DNA from: Kudoa neothunni
Lineage: Eukaryota > Cnidaria
Length of the DNA: 64,000 nt
Reading direction: 5' to 3'
Assembly: GCA_964304625.1 (NCBI GenBank)
Contig: OZ199840.1
Coordinates: 1,178,001-1,242,000, forward strand
Part shown: piece after piece, positions 51,843-63,519 of the stretch
Layout: each line of letters begins with the position of its first letter
How positions within the stretch are numbered: position 1 is the stretch's first letter
Made by a program: the position numbers and the translations under genes
The notes under the pieces: model-generated
What the model was told of the DNA's origin: nothing
Seen by the model: only the letters and a program-made list of their open reading frames with translations
Databases searched by the model: none

Positions 51843-52691
51843 CAGTAAGACCTCGATACAGCGTAGAAAATCGGGACTTAGGTTTTACTGTGCTATGATA
51901 AGTCGTTACTCAATATCAAGGCACACGCAAAACGCCAGAATTAAAATTTTTTAAAGATAGTCTATATCAATGAATTTTAACTTCTAGTTGTAATTATTAC
52001 ATTCAATTTATCCATAAATGAGTTAGATAGGCATAATTATTTGAAGAATTTATTAGTAACAAACTTTATAATCATAACGTCCAAGTTTTTTTTTGGTTGT
52101 CGAAAGTCTTTTTTAATAAAAATCTGTTTTTTACATTTCTACATTAATTTAATTTTTTAAATTATTAAAATTCCACAATTAATTTGCCACATTATCATTT
52201 AGGCGATTTAGTTATCATCAGAAAACAAATGTATATAGGGTTTTCCGAGATATTTCGTCGCGTGTTTATAAACAGTTGATTTCGTTGGAAATTTTCGCAT
52301 TTGTGTGCGTATAATTAAAATATTGAAAATGAGCAATAACTCTTCTAAATTTTTAAGTATTAGATAATAATAATTATAATAATAATAATAATAATAATGA
52401 GCCGATAATGTTTTCAGGTCAACAAAATAAAAAAATTTATGGGGTATTAAGAGAATCACTTCAGAAAATTTAGGAATCTTGCACTTAGAAGACAATCACC
52501 AAACGAATAAAAATTTTCAAATTAAATTGACGAGGATTTAGAACTATTTCACCTTCTGATTTTCTTGGATATTACAAATAAAGTTCCGTTTTCTCGTAAG
52601 ATGCCTAAATAAAGATATTAAATTAGAATAAAACATTTTCCTGTGGTTATGTATTTTTTATTTCGATTTTCTCTGTATCGAAGTGAAATTT
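51843..52691. mobile_element. pogo/Tigger-like MITE, degenerate
   Basis: The left end CAGTAAGACCTCGATACAGC follows a TA and is typical of pogo/Tigger termini. An inverted, decayed counterpart (CTTCGATACAGAGAAAAT on the minus strand) ends near 52691. The body holds an (AAT)n run near 52375-52398 and no recognisable transposase. Boundaries on the right are uncertain by several bases. Confidence 0.5.
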
Positions 52692-54308
52692 AATTTATTA
52701 TATTATTGGTGTATTCATTAATGAAAGTAAATGTTAAAGGAATAGCTTGGAAAACCCTACTAATCAAATGTTCTGACAAACTATTACTTCGAATGTAAAT
52801 ATCAATCATGGCAGCGGTTCTTAACTTGGGGTTTGTGAACGATTTCAATAAAATCTTAATTCAGTTTTATCACCATACATTCATTATAATTAGATATTTT
52901 TAACATTAACGTAATTATTAGAAATTTCTAATATACCCTCGCGTTATTATCTCTTGTAAATATTTATTATTTATTACAAACTTACCTTGTGTTATAATTT
53001 ATTTTGTAAAAAAATCCATAAAAATAAAAGTTACTCGGTAGGTTATTTTACAAAAATTTTATAATGTCGCAGACTGTGCAATCTGAATGATTACTCCTTT
53101 TACGCAGTCTATTATTGCGAAACTAGATTTCCATGTTGGTTACCATAACAGCGAAATCATGAAATTGCTTATATGCGCGTTGCTCTTAAATACGCTGTCA
53201 GAATTCTGTGGACTAGTTGATAGGGAGCGCCTACAAAAATCTCACAAAATATTATTTTTAGGTCTATTACATATATAAAAAATATACATTTCACTTTAAT
53301 CTCGCATTCAAATAAACAAAAATTCCTTCTTTGTTAACTTTTATTTTATCAAACACAATAATTAACAAAAATAGAGATTTTATATAGCAAAAATATTTCA
53401 AGCATTACTAGAGTATTTTTCACCTAGGAATTTTAGATGGATTTCGCTTTTAAACATTAACGAATGTATATATAATAATTCAACAGATTACATTAAATTT
53501 TCTATTTTAAATATCACGTGAAATTTTAATACTTTCTAAAAAATTACAGAGAATGGCTCCATAATTGTTAATATTTTGTTTCAATACTTAAAATAATTCA
53601 TGTCAATGTTTGAAAATTTTTAATTCATATTTTAAAACAAAATAACTACATAAATAATTTATTACATAATAAATATTTTGATGAAAATGAAGATATTAGA
53701 TAAATAATTGAAGTTAACCGTTAGTTCCCGAATTTTTCCTTTACATTAAGAATATTCAAAATTATAATTATATTAAACAATTTTATTTTTTTAAATAAAT
53801 AGTATAACAATAATTTAAAATCCATTATAATTTACCCATTAAAGTGAAAAATGGAAAATGGAAACGAAAAGGTTAAAATATTTATATGTACAATTGGTTT
53901 ATGCATCAAAACAAAATGGGGGTCCGTGATAATTGCATTAAAGTTTTATAGTTTAATTCCTAAAATTGTTCGTTCAGGATTCCAAATTTTTATTTATTTA
54001 TCACAATTTTCCTTAAAATAGCTTAAACAACTTTGTAATTAACACCGAAGGCAACAGAAACTACCAATAGGCAAAACAAATAGACGATCGCGAAGATTTG
54101 CGAATAATTAATAATTCTGTTTGGGGTAGAAAAATGACTAGAAATCCTACATTATACCCACTATGTGTATAGCTGTTTGAGTTGAATCAGTATAGCAACG
54201 GTGTAACGTCAAAAATCGGCTGAGATAAAATAGATTTCTAATGGGATTCGAAGCTTCACAATAATCCTGTAGTATTCGTTCATATTCGGCAAAACAGATA
54301 GAGGCGGT
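52692..54308. other. AT-rich spacer upstream of TFIIA gamma
   Basis: A hAT-type left end, CAGCGGTTCTTAACTTGGGG, lies at about 52811 without a clear partner. A short open stretch with a signal-peptide-like start (MKLLICALLLNTLSEF) lies at 53159, but no following exon was found. Otherwise featureless. Confidence 0.4.
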
Positions 54309-54728
54309 ATGCGGTATCAACTTTATCGAAACACCACTCCCGGAACAACATTACAAGAGTCGCTCGATGAAATGATCGAAGTATTCGAATTTTATTTTCT
54401 ATCTGTTAATCGATGACAAAAATCAGAGCAATCAAATCAGTGCCTACTCGGCATTACAAATAATGTCACATTTTGACGAAGTAATCAACGAGAATCTGGG
54501 CAATGAATCAAATGGTGTATTGTCAATCAAGGTAGTTATTCAGCCTCTCTCTGTTCACACAGTGATATTAAGGGTGATCTCAACAGCTACAGACATTTGG
54601 ACAATGTGTGGACATTTGTGGTTGACAACTTTTCAGTTAAAGAAGGTGGAAGTATGATTCTAGCGAACAGCGTGAAGATAGTAGCGTGTGAGGGAAAACG
54701 TAACGACAATTATGTGCGCCCAATTTAA
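54309..54728 (+). CDS. GTF2A2: transcription initiation factor TFIIA, gamma (small) subunit
   Basis: Three exons, 54309-54380, 54427-54531 and 54573-54728, give 110 residues (human 109). The N-terminus YQLYRNTTPGTTLQESLDEM is almost the canonical YQLYRNTTLGNSLQESLDE; the middle has ALQIMSHFDEVIN for LQVLLQFDKAIN; the third exon has GDLNSYRHLDNVWTFVV and SVKIVACEGK, equal to GSLNTYRFCDNVWTFVL and VKIVACDGK. TFIIA gamma pairs with TFIIA alpha/beta to stabilise TBP on DNA in RNA polymerase II initiation. Both expected parts, the helical half and the beta-barrel half, are intact. It converges with CCDC12, 194 bases apart. Confidence 0.97.
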
Positions 54729-54922
54729 TATATTAAATGGTAAATTATAGTGAACTCGGGGCGTAACAACCGTAAAAGGAAGACATCTGTAGCCAAAAAT
54801 GTACAACCCCTACGTGGAAGTTACGATGATATGGGATCATCTGATGGCTAGATAGTTTGTAAAGAAATAAAAACCACATAAAATTTGATTTATAACACAA
54901 TATGTAATTTTATAAGCGGTTT

Positions 54923-55470
54923 TTATGATTGTTCTTGATTGTTTGACAACTCATGCTGGCCGACCAACTCACTTAAATTTACATCCTGATTGTTCGACTT
55001 GAATTCGTCTAAAAATGTAGGTTAATAATTAGACTTGATGCGTATTATTCACGTGCAAACTTACATATATAATTTATAATTTCTTGGTTGGTCTTTTTCT
55101 GTAAGAAAATCTAATGAGGAGGACACATGTCTTTTAAGATCTCTAAAACAACATTTATATTATGCATTTTTGTCAGCAGAGATACAAATGAGTCTTTTTA
55201 GGAGCAATCACTGTTAGATCCTATATAAGAATAAATTTATTTATTTAAAGTTGGGAATTTGCATGGTTTTACCAGTGCTTCCAGGTGCAGGTCTTTTTCC
55301 AATTCGGCCACGTAGTCTTTTAACTCTTCACTAACTAATTAGAACTAAGCATCGTTCTATTGACCTAATCTTAATTACAAAGTTGTGGTTGAGTATTTTG
55401 GTAGTTTGTTTTTCTTCAAATTTTCGTCGAATGGCTCATAATTCCTAAAAACAAGCACCTTATCTTCCAT
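54923..55470 (-). CDS. CCDC12: CCDC12 (cwf18-type spliceosome component)
   Basis: Six tiny exons: 55470-55379, 55330-55273, 55220-55186, 55142-55127, 55098-55065, 55008-54923, joining in frame to 106 residues (human 166). Family marks are FRNYEPFDENLKKNKLP for the KRNYVPEDEDLKRRRVP block, DLTVIAPKKTHLDLKRH for DLANLAPRKPDWDLKRD, and a following KKTNQEIINYI. Cwf18/CCDC12 proteins belong to the activated spliceosome. The protein is shorter than the human one, mainly in the linker and C-terminus. Exon 4 is 16 nt and the intron after it 28 nt (55126-55099, GT..AG). A GC-rich motif lies 12-23 bases upstream of the ATG. Confidence 0.88.
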
Positions 55471-55481
55471 ATCCTACCCTC

Positions 55482-55493
55482 TGCTGCGCGCGC
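55482..55493. promoter_or_regulatory. GC-rich motif upstream of CCDC12 start
   Basis: TGCTGCGCGCGC, identical to the 12-mer upstream of UTP20 and in the same orientation relative to the gene. It begins 12 bases before the ATG, so it lies in the 5'-UTR or core promoter. Confidence 0.45.
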
Positions 55494-56183
55494 TTTGCCT
55501 ATGAAATTCGTTTGTTGCTTTTATTGGAACCTCTTTAAATTAATTTTAATATTTTGGACACGCACGATTGATCAGTATTTTATTTCGAGACTAGCATTTA
55601 TAAATTAATGTAAAAAAACGAATCATATCAATATTTTTTCACGTTGAGTAAGGTGTTTTTACTTTTTGTGGATGACGGAAGGCAATTTGTGCTCCAAATC
55701 TCAGATGTTTGTGTATTGACGTATTTACCCATGTCAATCGAATTAATTTTTAATACATGTAATCATCGTTTGAGGAGTCAAACTTGCTTTTTTAATTTCG
55801 GTCTTAATTTTTCGAAAAATCTTGAATATCATGCTTATACCATGTATGTTTTAAAAAATCATTGTTATATTTTGTATCTCGCCTTATAATAATTTTTACT
55901 AAAACATGTTGATTGATATTTATTTCATAATCAGAGAAAGATACATTCCTAATAATTTTTCAGTTTCATCAGGATAAATACTGATGTTGCAACTTACAAT
56001 GGATCAATTGAATGGTTATCAGTTTGATAAACTTTACCGTAATATTTTCTGTCAACCAACGATTGAATAATCATATCCAATTTTATTACAAGAATATTGA
56101 TTAATTTATGTTAACTGACGTTTTTTACATGGTTGAATATTTCAGTAGGATGCAATTATGACAGTTAATTAAAGTTTGATTTC
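55494..56183. other. AT-rich spacer
   Basis: Upstream flank of CCDC12. Open stretches exist on both strands near 55640-55890 (plus: MSKVFLLFVDDGRQF; minus: MGKYVNTQTSEIWS) but neither has supporting splice sites or a known family. Confidence 0.35.
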
Positions 56184-56645
56184 CTTGTTTACAAAGTAAA
56201 GTGTAAAACCCCTAGTGCAACTTGTTAACATAACTTGTTAACTTAACTTAACTTAACTTGTTAAATGGCGGAGTTATGGTTGGTTAAGCCATCACCATTA
56301 ACGCTGTAGGCTTCGTAGGACGAGTAACATCCAACCCTCGCCTCTTAGTTTTCTGTGGTAATTTAACTGACTAAATTTCCTCATTTCCACGGAAACCACC
56401 ACCTCATATCATATCTATTATCTATACTATAAGGAATTCGATTCTACAGAGATTTCACGCCTGTTTGTACATCCACGACTATTCTCAAACGTCTAATTCA
56501 ATCACCTTTGCTAAATTGAACTATAATTGCAGGTGAAATTACACTTTAATGCAATCACACTCGAACAACGGCTCTATTACGGGATAGAGACATTCCTATG
56601 TAAACAGTAGACTGATCGGTTGCGGGAATCGAACACAATATCTCC
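56184..56645 (-). mobile_element. tRNA-derived SINE, copy 2 (reverse orientation)
   Basis: Read on the minus strand it follows copy 1 at 21876-22312 in order: a box-B-like GTGTTCGATTCCCGC, GTCTCTATCCC, the CCATTAACGCT-type block (on the plus strand CCATTAACGCTGTAGGC), and a 3' end whose plus-strand form GTTTACAA..AAAACCCCTAGTGCAAC mirrors GTTTACAAGGTAAAACCCCT of copy 1. It is more decayed and holds a (TTAAC)n expansion near 56228-56262. The hAT element at 56673 lies just beyond its 5' end. Confidence 0.75.
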
Positions 56646-56672
56646 ACTTATTGGATTCGATTCGTTACATCA

Positions 56673-57591
56673 GGGCTTCCCGATCGGGGGTCCGAGACTC
56701 ACGTTTAGAATCAACGAAAGAATTGTACGACTAAACATGCTTTTTACATAATTTATCGATTCCAAGTAATCAGAATCTCTCACGAATATATGTCATGAGC
56801 GATTCTTCCGCAATCGAAACTGAAATTAGTTTGTTAAATAAATAGTCATTTGATTAACTTGATTGAAAATTAACTTTTTTCAATCTTCTATTTACTTTGT
56901 ATTCGTATATGATAACTTATTCCTTTTTATTCGTTAATAAATTATTTAGTTTAAATTTTAAATGGAACAACGCAACAAATTTTGAAATATTTACGTTTTA
57001 ATGGGAAAGATTAACGATATATAGAAGGTTTTAAATAGAAAAATTATTAAAAGATTGTATTATTTTTTATTAAACTATATGGCAAGGAAGAATTGAATTT
57101 TAATTAATATCAAGGTTACGTTATTTAAATTTTTATACTTTAAATTAAAATCATTATGCACTCAAAAATTCTATAATTAGAAACTATGCATTCGAGATTT
57201 GGTCACATATTTAATTTCCTCATTAAATTTTTAAATTTGTAATAAAACAACAAAACTTCACGTAAACTCAACTATTCGCATTTGATATTTTGCACACAAA
57301 TTATGAGTTATTCATAACTTTTTCTGATAAAGAGTCCCATTTTGACCCAATTATTGTCCAAAAAATACAAATAATTTAATTTATTGTCATTTTTGTTTAT
57401 TTGAATAACATTTGTTTTCTTGATAAAATATAAAATTTAAAATAGGAGGCTTTTTCTTTTTGTTGTTATTTGAATAAAAATATTTTCCTCGCCTAAAAGT
57501 AAATCCATCTTAAATCTCTTTTTTGAGAGAGGTCAGAGTTGTTCTCGTAAGTGGTAGGGGTCCAGAAACTAAATTGAATCGGGAAGCGCTG
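56673..57591. mobile_element. hAT-type non-autonomous element, second family
   Basis: Ends CAGGGCTTCCCGAT and, inverted at the right, CAGCGCTTCCCGAT. Flanking 8-mers CGTTACAT (56665-56672) and CATTACGT (57592-57599) agree at six of eight positions, fitting an aged hAT duplication. The 919-base interior is AT-rich, with GGGGTCC near both ends and no transposase frame. Terminal sequences differ from the 45116 element, so it is a separate family. Confidence 0.72.
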
Positions 57592-57599
57592 CATTACGT

Positions 57600-58824
57600 C
57601 ATTAGGCGATGTATTCTTAGCTACAATTAGAGTGTTAGGATATCCATCGAATCAAATATTGGCATATATTGATTTACCTTATTTTTCTGAAAAAATGAGA
57701 AAAATATATTTGTTTTAAATTATTGCAAAAATTGTGGCTTGAATAAAATTGTTTAAACATAATGTAGGAAGGAACTAGAGGTTATAATTTTATCTCTTCT
57801 ATTCTTCGGTCTTTGAGGAAGTTATAAATGTTTAAATTATTATGTTAGATTATTTCGACCTTTTGCTTCAATATAACAAACTAATAATTGTTCTATTATA
57901 TTTTGTTATTAATCCGATTCTCAATATTCCAATGAAAAAAAACATCAATCGAAGATTTTAAATGATTGTTTATTTATTAGAATATTAGATTTAGCTTCTC
58001 ATTACTAATTATTATAAAAAAGTATTTTAAAAATATAATATAAATAAAAGCATAGTTCGTTAACTTAAAGTTTCTCGACAATAATAAAAATTTGATTATG
58101 TATTCACAAAGTAACATTTTTAATTTAAATTTTTTAGATAATTAATCAATGAAAGCTTTGTTTTTATTGAGAAATCATATAAATATAAATCAAAGAGATA
58201 CAACATTAATCATGACTTGAAGTAAAGGATTTAAAACACTTTGTGGAGCATGTACACAGAAAGTGATGTATGGACGAACCAATTTTGCTTTATCAATGCT
58301 TAATTTTATTTCTAGTTAGTCTAAATGGAATAAATATTTACTAATATCCCATTTTAAATAGTTGTACCAACTAAATACGTATAATATTGGTTTTATGGGC
58401 TTTTTCTGTCTTTATGCCCTCAGTGGCTTTTTTAATCTTAAATATACATCATCGTAGGATTATACCTATTAATTAAAAAATTCGATGTTTTTAAATTTAA
58501 TTTCAAATAAACTCTATAATTACTATGGATAAAAATGAAATTCATCGCCCGATAAATTTTCCTTCGCATATCTTTCGAGGGTTAGAAAGTAAAATTTTCC
58601 CTATTTGAGCGATGAGAACGGTTTTGTTTTGTTCCTACGATGCGAATAACAGTATTAATAGCGAGGAAGTATTGCTTTTGTAGATTAACGATAGGAGCTA
58701 TAATTATACGAATTAATCGGTTAATCAAACGACTCAATAGATTGTATTCATTGATTCGTATTACAGGGTTAAGTATAAATAGTGATGAAACTCCCTGTTT
58801 TTGTTATTTTTCTGTTTCTATGCA
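57600..58824. other. AT-rich spacer upstream of the surface protein gene
   Basis: No gene or repeat recognised. The part next to 58825 should hold the promoter and 5'-UTR of the type I membrane protein. Confidence 0.45.
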
Positions 58825-61800
58825 ATGAATACAGCGGTATCAGTTACTTTGTTACTAGTTATAATTTATATAGAGTGTTTGAAATATAAAAGTGTTGTAA
58901 TTAGTGACACTGATACTTTAAAATATGGATATCTATTTGGTAGTATGGACGACCCATCGGATACATACGAATTAATCCAAATCAATAACATAAAAATTGA
59001 TAAGACAATCATAGAACATCAATGTGATAATGGCCAAACGTGTCCACTTACTAAAAAGGTTGTGTTGGATGACTTTGCCAATTTATTTTTGAAAATCAAA
59101 TCAGGAGGAAAAACTAAAGCATATAGACTTAATCAAGGTAATAAAACTCTGGAATCAACTCAGCATTAAATTTCAACATTTAGATTATTTTTTCAAACAG
59201 GATATTCCTCTATTAAGTGTTGGAGAAACAAATATAACATTTAAGCTACCAAATTATTTGCAGAAGGGGTACACTTACACACTCGTTATATATGAATCAA
59301 GTTTTTTTTTAAAAATTCAAAACGAGTCGAACCTAATAAATCCAATTCCGATAATCAAGTAATCATTTCAAAAAAAGTTGATTTGGAATCAGTTTTTGAA
59401 TTAACATTGAACATATATTTGCCTACTTACCAGTTTCACACTAAAACCAACTTACTAATTTCACCAGTAGCGCATAAAGTTATAGGACAAGTCAAGTTAA
59501 TCCCAAATGCTTATAAATTTATTAATGAGCATCCGTACAAAAGTGATTTATGCTATTATGAATTCAAAGATCAAGAATCAGAAAACTATAAGAATCAATG
59601 CTTTGGCCATAAATGTATTAATTTATGTACAACTCTAGTATTGGAATCCGGTCTCGAAAGTAGTTCCTACACATACTTTAGAATAAAAAACTTAAGGTTT
59701 TCAACTTTTTATGAAATAATTAGATGTAAAAATGATTTCATTGATATTTGAGTATGACCTAATTTTAGTTAAATTACTTTCTGACGAAATTTCTTTAAAA
59801 GCCCGCCTGCGGAATCTAATGTCAAATAGATTTTCATCATCTCATAGTTCATTTGAATGCGAAGGGATAAAGTTGGAGCCTTTTGATTATTCGGGAAAAG
59901 TTATTAATTACACTCGAAACAATATTAACAATTGTAAAACAACCCAAAAAATCATTCCAGGCTATTTTATCGCAACATACACAAAAGGTGAAGGTTCGTA
60001 TATCGAAATATTAATTAAATATAGTTAGTTTTATAAAATATGACTATTACTATATGTTTGCATAGAAAAATCTACAAGGAATTATGATTATATTGCCGTT
60101 GAAGGTTCTAATCAAATTCATGTACTCAATCATTTTTCATCCAAGTCAGAAAAAACGTTGGATCAAACGACGGTAGAAGGAAATGATGAGGAAGCCATGA
60201 GTATAATAATGATATCAACACACAATGAGCTTAATTTTGTACCCGCTAATTGCAATGAGTATGGAACACCGTGCTACAATAGATGGGACGAGTCTTTCGA
60301 CATTGTCGGACTTAAAGACGATCAAGAGTATTATATTAAAGTGAGTTCTTTTAGTTGGATGGCTGAACATAAATTCAATGAGAAAGTTATACTAAAAAGT
60401 GAGTCTTTGGCTACTAAATCTCTAAATATTATTTATTTAGAGAATTTCAAACCTGGATTAAAGCTTGATTCGGAGAATGGTCTAAGTAAAATAATGATTA
60501 TGTTTGATACGAAACCATCTTCTTCAACTGCCAAAACAGAAAATTTAACATGTTTGATTGTCATGAGTGAAATCACAGATTCGGAAAATATTAAATATTA
60601 TAAAATATGTGGAGAAGAAATATTCTGTATTTTGTCCTGTGATAATCTTGTACACATCAACATGGAACAGAAAAATCATATTATCTATTCTATTTTGATC
60701 CCTAAAATGATGAATAACTTTGTGGAATGGCAAAATATCTGTAATTAAAAATAAAATGTTCTCTGCAAATTTATTTATAACATTTTTTTTGCACAATTTT
60801 TAGATTACACGATTCACGGTGTAGACTCAACTAGTAAAACGCCCCCACCTATAAATTATAGAGAAGAAAATTCCGAATCTAAAGTAACTGGAATCGGAGA
60901 AGTGATGAAAGTTGCCCTAAAGAAGTATTATCAACAAGAATTTAATAAAATATTTCCATTCGAAACTTACGATGATAACCGTTTCCAATCCGACCTAAAA
61001 AAATACACTCTCTCTGGAATAAAAATATATTCGAAAGATACAAAAGTAAAGGCGTATCAACAAACTCATGGATTTATTCCAAATACCACTGAGTTAAATG
61101 ATACAATCTTCGCTAGCAACAATAGAAATAAAGGTAAAAAATTTGGACTGATCATTATCTATAATGCATAACTGCCCCCATTATAGAAAATCCCGTTATA
61201 CCGCCTCCGCCGCCACCACCACCACAACCACATCCGCCTGCACCAAATCCCCCCCATGGACAATGCCAACCCAAGTAGTAAGTTTAAAAATTCAGGGTGT
61301 ATGTTTTTAATATAATTTTATATCTACTAGACAAACCAGTAATTCCTCCAAATAAGCCAACAACCAAACCGAATAAAAAAATCGTAACTCCGAGTATAAA
61401 TTATTTAAAAATTTAATTTACAATAATAAAATTATAAAATCTAAGTCTTTTCTGTTGAAAAGTGACAATAAATCAGAATAAATTATAATTAATTATTTTA
61501 GAAACTCCCCCAGTTACTAAAAAACCTAACACTACAAAAACCACCCAAGGTATACTTTTTTCTGTTTTGTGAAATTATTTCGATACATGTGATGGACACG
61601 GTTTTAAAATTTTAAATTTTTTTAGGATCAGACACAAATGACGCATCTAAAAACATCAAGTTATGACATAAATTTGTTGCATAAATTAATTTTTTTATAG
61701 TGGGGGAGTTTTAAAATTATGGTACTAGCGTATTAATTAGATAATAATGACTAATAACAATTAGGTTGGCCGTAGTAGGAGTGATAACTTTCGTAATGTT

Positions 61801-61861
61801 GGTATGCCTCTGTGGTTATCTCTACATGAAAGGAAGATTGAGAAAAATTCGCCAATTATAA
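58825..61861 (+). CDS. large type I surface protein with four Cys-motif repeats and proline-rich stalk
   Basis: Exons: 58825-59137, 59184-59300, 59327-59725, 59769-59987, 60066-60740, 60804-61133, 61187-61277, 61331-61393, 61502-61549, 61626-61659, 61765-61861; about 795 residues. ATG 58825 starts a signal peptide (MNTAVSVTLLLVIIYIECL). The ectodomain looks beta-rich and repeats a motif four times: QCDNGQTC, QCFGHKC, NCNEYGTPC, ICGEEIFC, each followed by an F.I/L..I strand. A stalk rich in Pro, Lys and Thr (exons 7-9) precedes one span, LAVVGVITFVMLVCLCGYLY, and the basic tail MKGRLRKIRQL. No known family. Two oddities: the exon 2/3 join needs a 26-nt intron, and exon 7 is one base out of phase with exon 8, next to a run of seven Cs, so either an assembly slip or a disabling change. 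The downstream exons remain coding-like. Confidence 0.75.
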
Positions 61862-62285
61862 TTGATTTCATTGAACTATATCTACTACTAACACAAACTC
61901 CCAGCATTATGTGATGATATCTCGCTAATGAGGGGATATTCAAATTTTTTAGTTATTTTAAAAATTTATTTATTTTATTTTTCATTTTTGTTGTTATTTT
62001 TCAACTTTATTTTACAAATTACCGAGATTATTTGACTTAATATAAATGATTCAAATAATAATCAGAATAAATCGATTGAAAACATCTTTGAATGATTTTA
62101 GATGAAAAAGTAATCGCAAGTCTACAGTTTACAGCAAGGAACATATTTATAAATATTTGATTAATGTTTAAAAAAGTAGCATTCTGTTCCTTTCTAATAA
62201 TTTTACGAATGATTTCAATTTGGTTTAAACAAATATCTTGGAATGCTAAATTATAATTATTCTACTTCAACAAAATTCTGTAAAT
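61862..62285. other. 3' flank of the surface protein gene
   Basis: AT-rich, probably 3'-UTR and spacer up to the TTAA target of the next element. Nothing else recognised. Confidence 0.4.
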
Positions 62286-62289
62286 TTAA

Positions 62290-63238
62290 CCCTCCGAGTA
62301 AAGTAAGTTCCATTTGGAGCCTAGAGTTTTTTCGGATAACCTTATTGACTGAATATTTGACTACATTTTCAAAACGTCTTGCCATACAATATATACGTTT
62401 TAACAATAGTTTCACATTAAAATGTTTTTAGCAAATGCGTGGCAATGCTTAAAGTCAATAAAATTTGAGATTTATTAATTTCAGAATGACTTGTATTAAA
62501 TATTTTAGATATTAACATAAAAATGTCATTTAACTGTTAATATTAGTTTAATTCATATTACTTATTAATTATACAGATTTATATGATTATTTCGAAGTTC
62601 AAGTAATTTTATTTTAAATAATACAATAGAAAAAAAATTAAAATATAAAGGGATAGTGTCACATAATGCAAGAATTTTGTAATAGGACAATAGTTTCTAC
62701 AAACGTGAGTATAGTACTTTTAAATTTTAGTTAAGATAATTCGATTGGATTATATAAAATTCAAATAAACAAAACACATCGAAAAATAACAAATAGTAAT
62801 CAAATCCACAGTTTCTGCATGCACATACTGAATGTTTATCGCAACGAAGGGTCATATATAAGCCATATTTCAACTAAGTTTTTAATGCTGGGAACAAATA
62901 CACATAATATACCCCCAATTTTATTATTATTCTCATATGTTACATTTCGCTTGCGAATTTTGCCTAATGCTTTCAATTCGATACATATATGTTTGTTTCC
63001 GCGATTTTTCTTTTTTCTGAACGGATCGGTTAACTCAAAGAAAATTATTCAAATAATCCCTTGGATGGTGTTTATATTTTAAAATTTTAATAGGAAAGTT
63101 AAAAATTATTCAGATATTTTTTATATTTTTGTTTGATAGAAGAATAACAAAGACATAAATATGGAGAATTCGACGTAAATAAGGGAAAATACATCGTAAT
63201 ATCATTTGGCGTTCAAATAGATCCATTTTACCGGAGGG
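62290..63238. mobile_element. piggyBac-type MITE
   Basis: TTAA at 62286-62289 and at 63239-63242 flank inverted ends CCCTCCGAGTAAAG and CCCTCCGGTAAAAT (the latter read on the minus strand), with further inverted similarity inward (ATTTG..GCC). TTAA duplication with CCC-starting ends is diagnostic of piggyBac. The 949-base body has no transposase frame. Confidence 0.82.
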
Positions 63239-63242
63239 TTAA

Positions 63243-63519
63243 TTACTACATAAATTTTTTGAGCTAATAAAACTTTCGCCATGCTGAATCAATATTTGAA
63301 ATGAGAAGACACTAAAAATAACTCAGCTTCTAATCCGTTATGATAATAGAAAAAAAGGATTGATTAAGATCTTATAATCGAAAAATTCTCGTTTGTAAAA
63401 ATATGACCGAAAAGGATAAAAAATCTATTTATTTTAAAGCAAACATACAAAATGGATGGTGACAATACAAAAATTTATTAATTAAGAAAATAATCGAACA
63501 TTAATTTCCCCCTTTTTCA
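63243..63519. other. spacer downstream of the last gene
   Basis: Short AT-rich stretch between the piggyBac-type element and the stop of the minus-strand membrane protein; likely its 3'-UTR. Confidence 0.4.

Noticed and set aside
53159-53278. Signal-peptide exon of a secreted protein
   Set aside because: The start looks right but no following exon or stop context supports it.
52811-53725. A third hAT element starting CAGCGGTTCTTAAC
   Set aside because: Only the left end is clear; a candidate right end near 53710 does not match well and no duplication was found.
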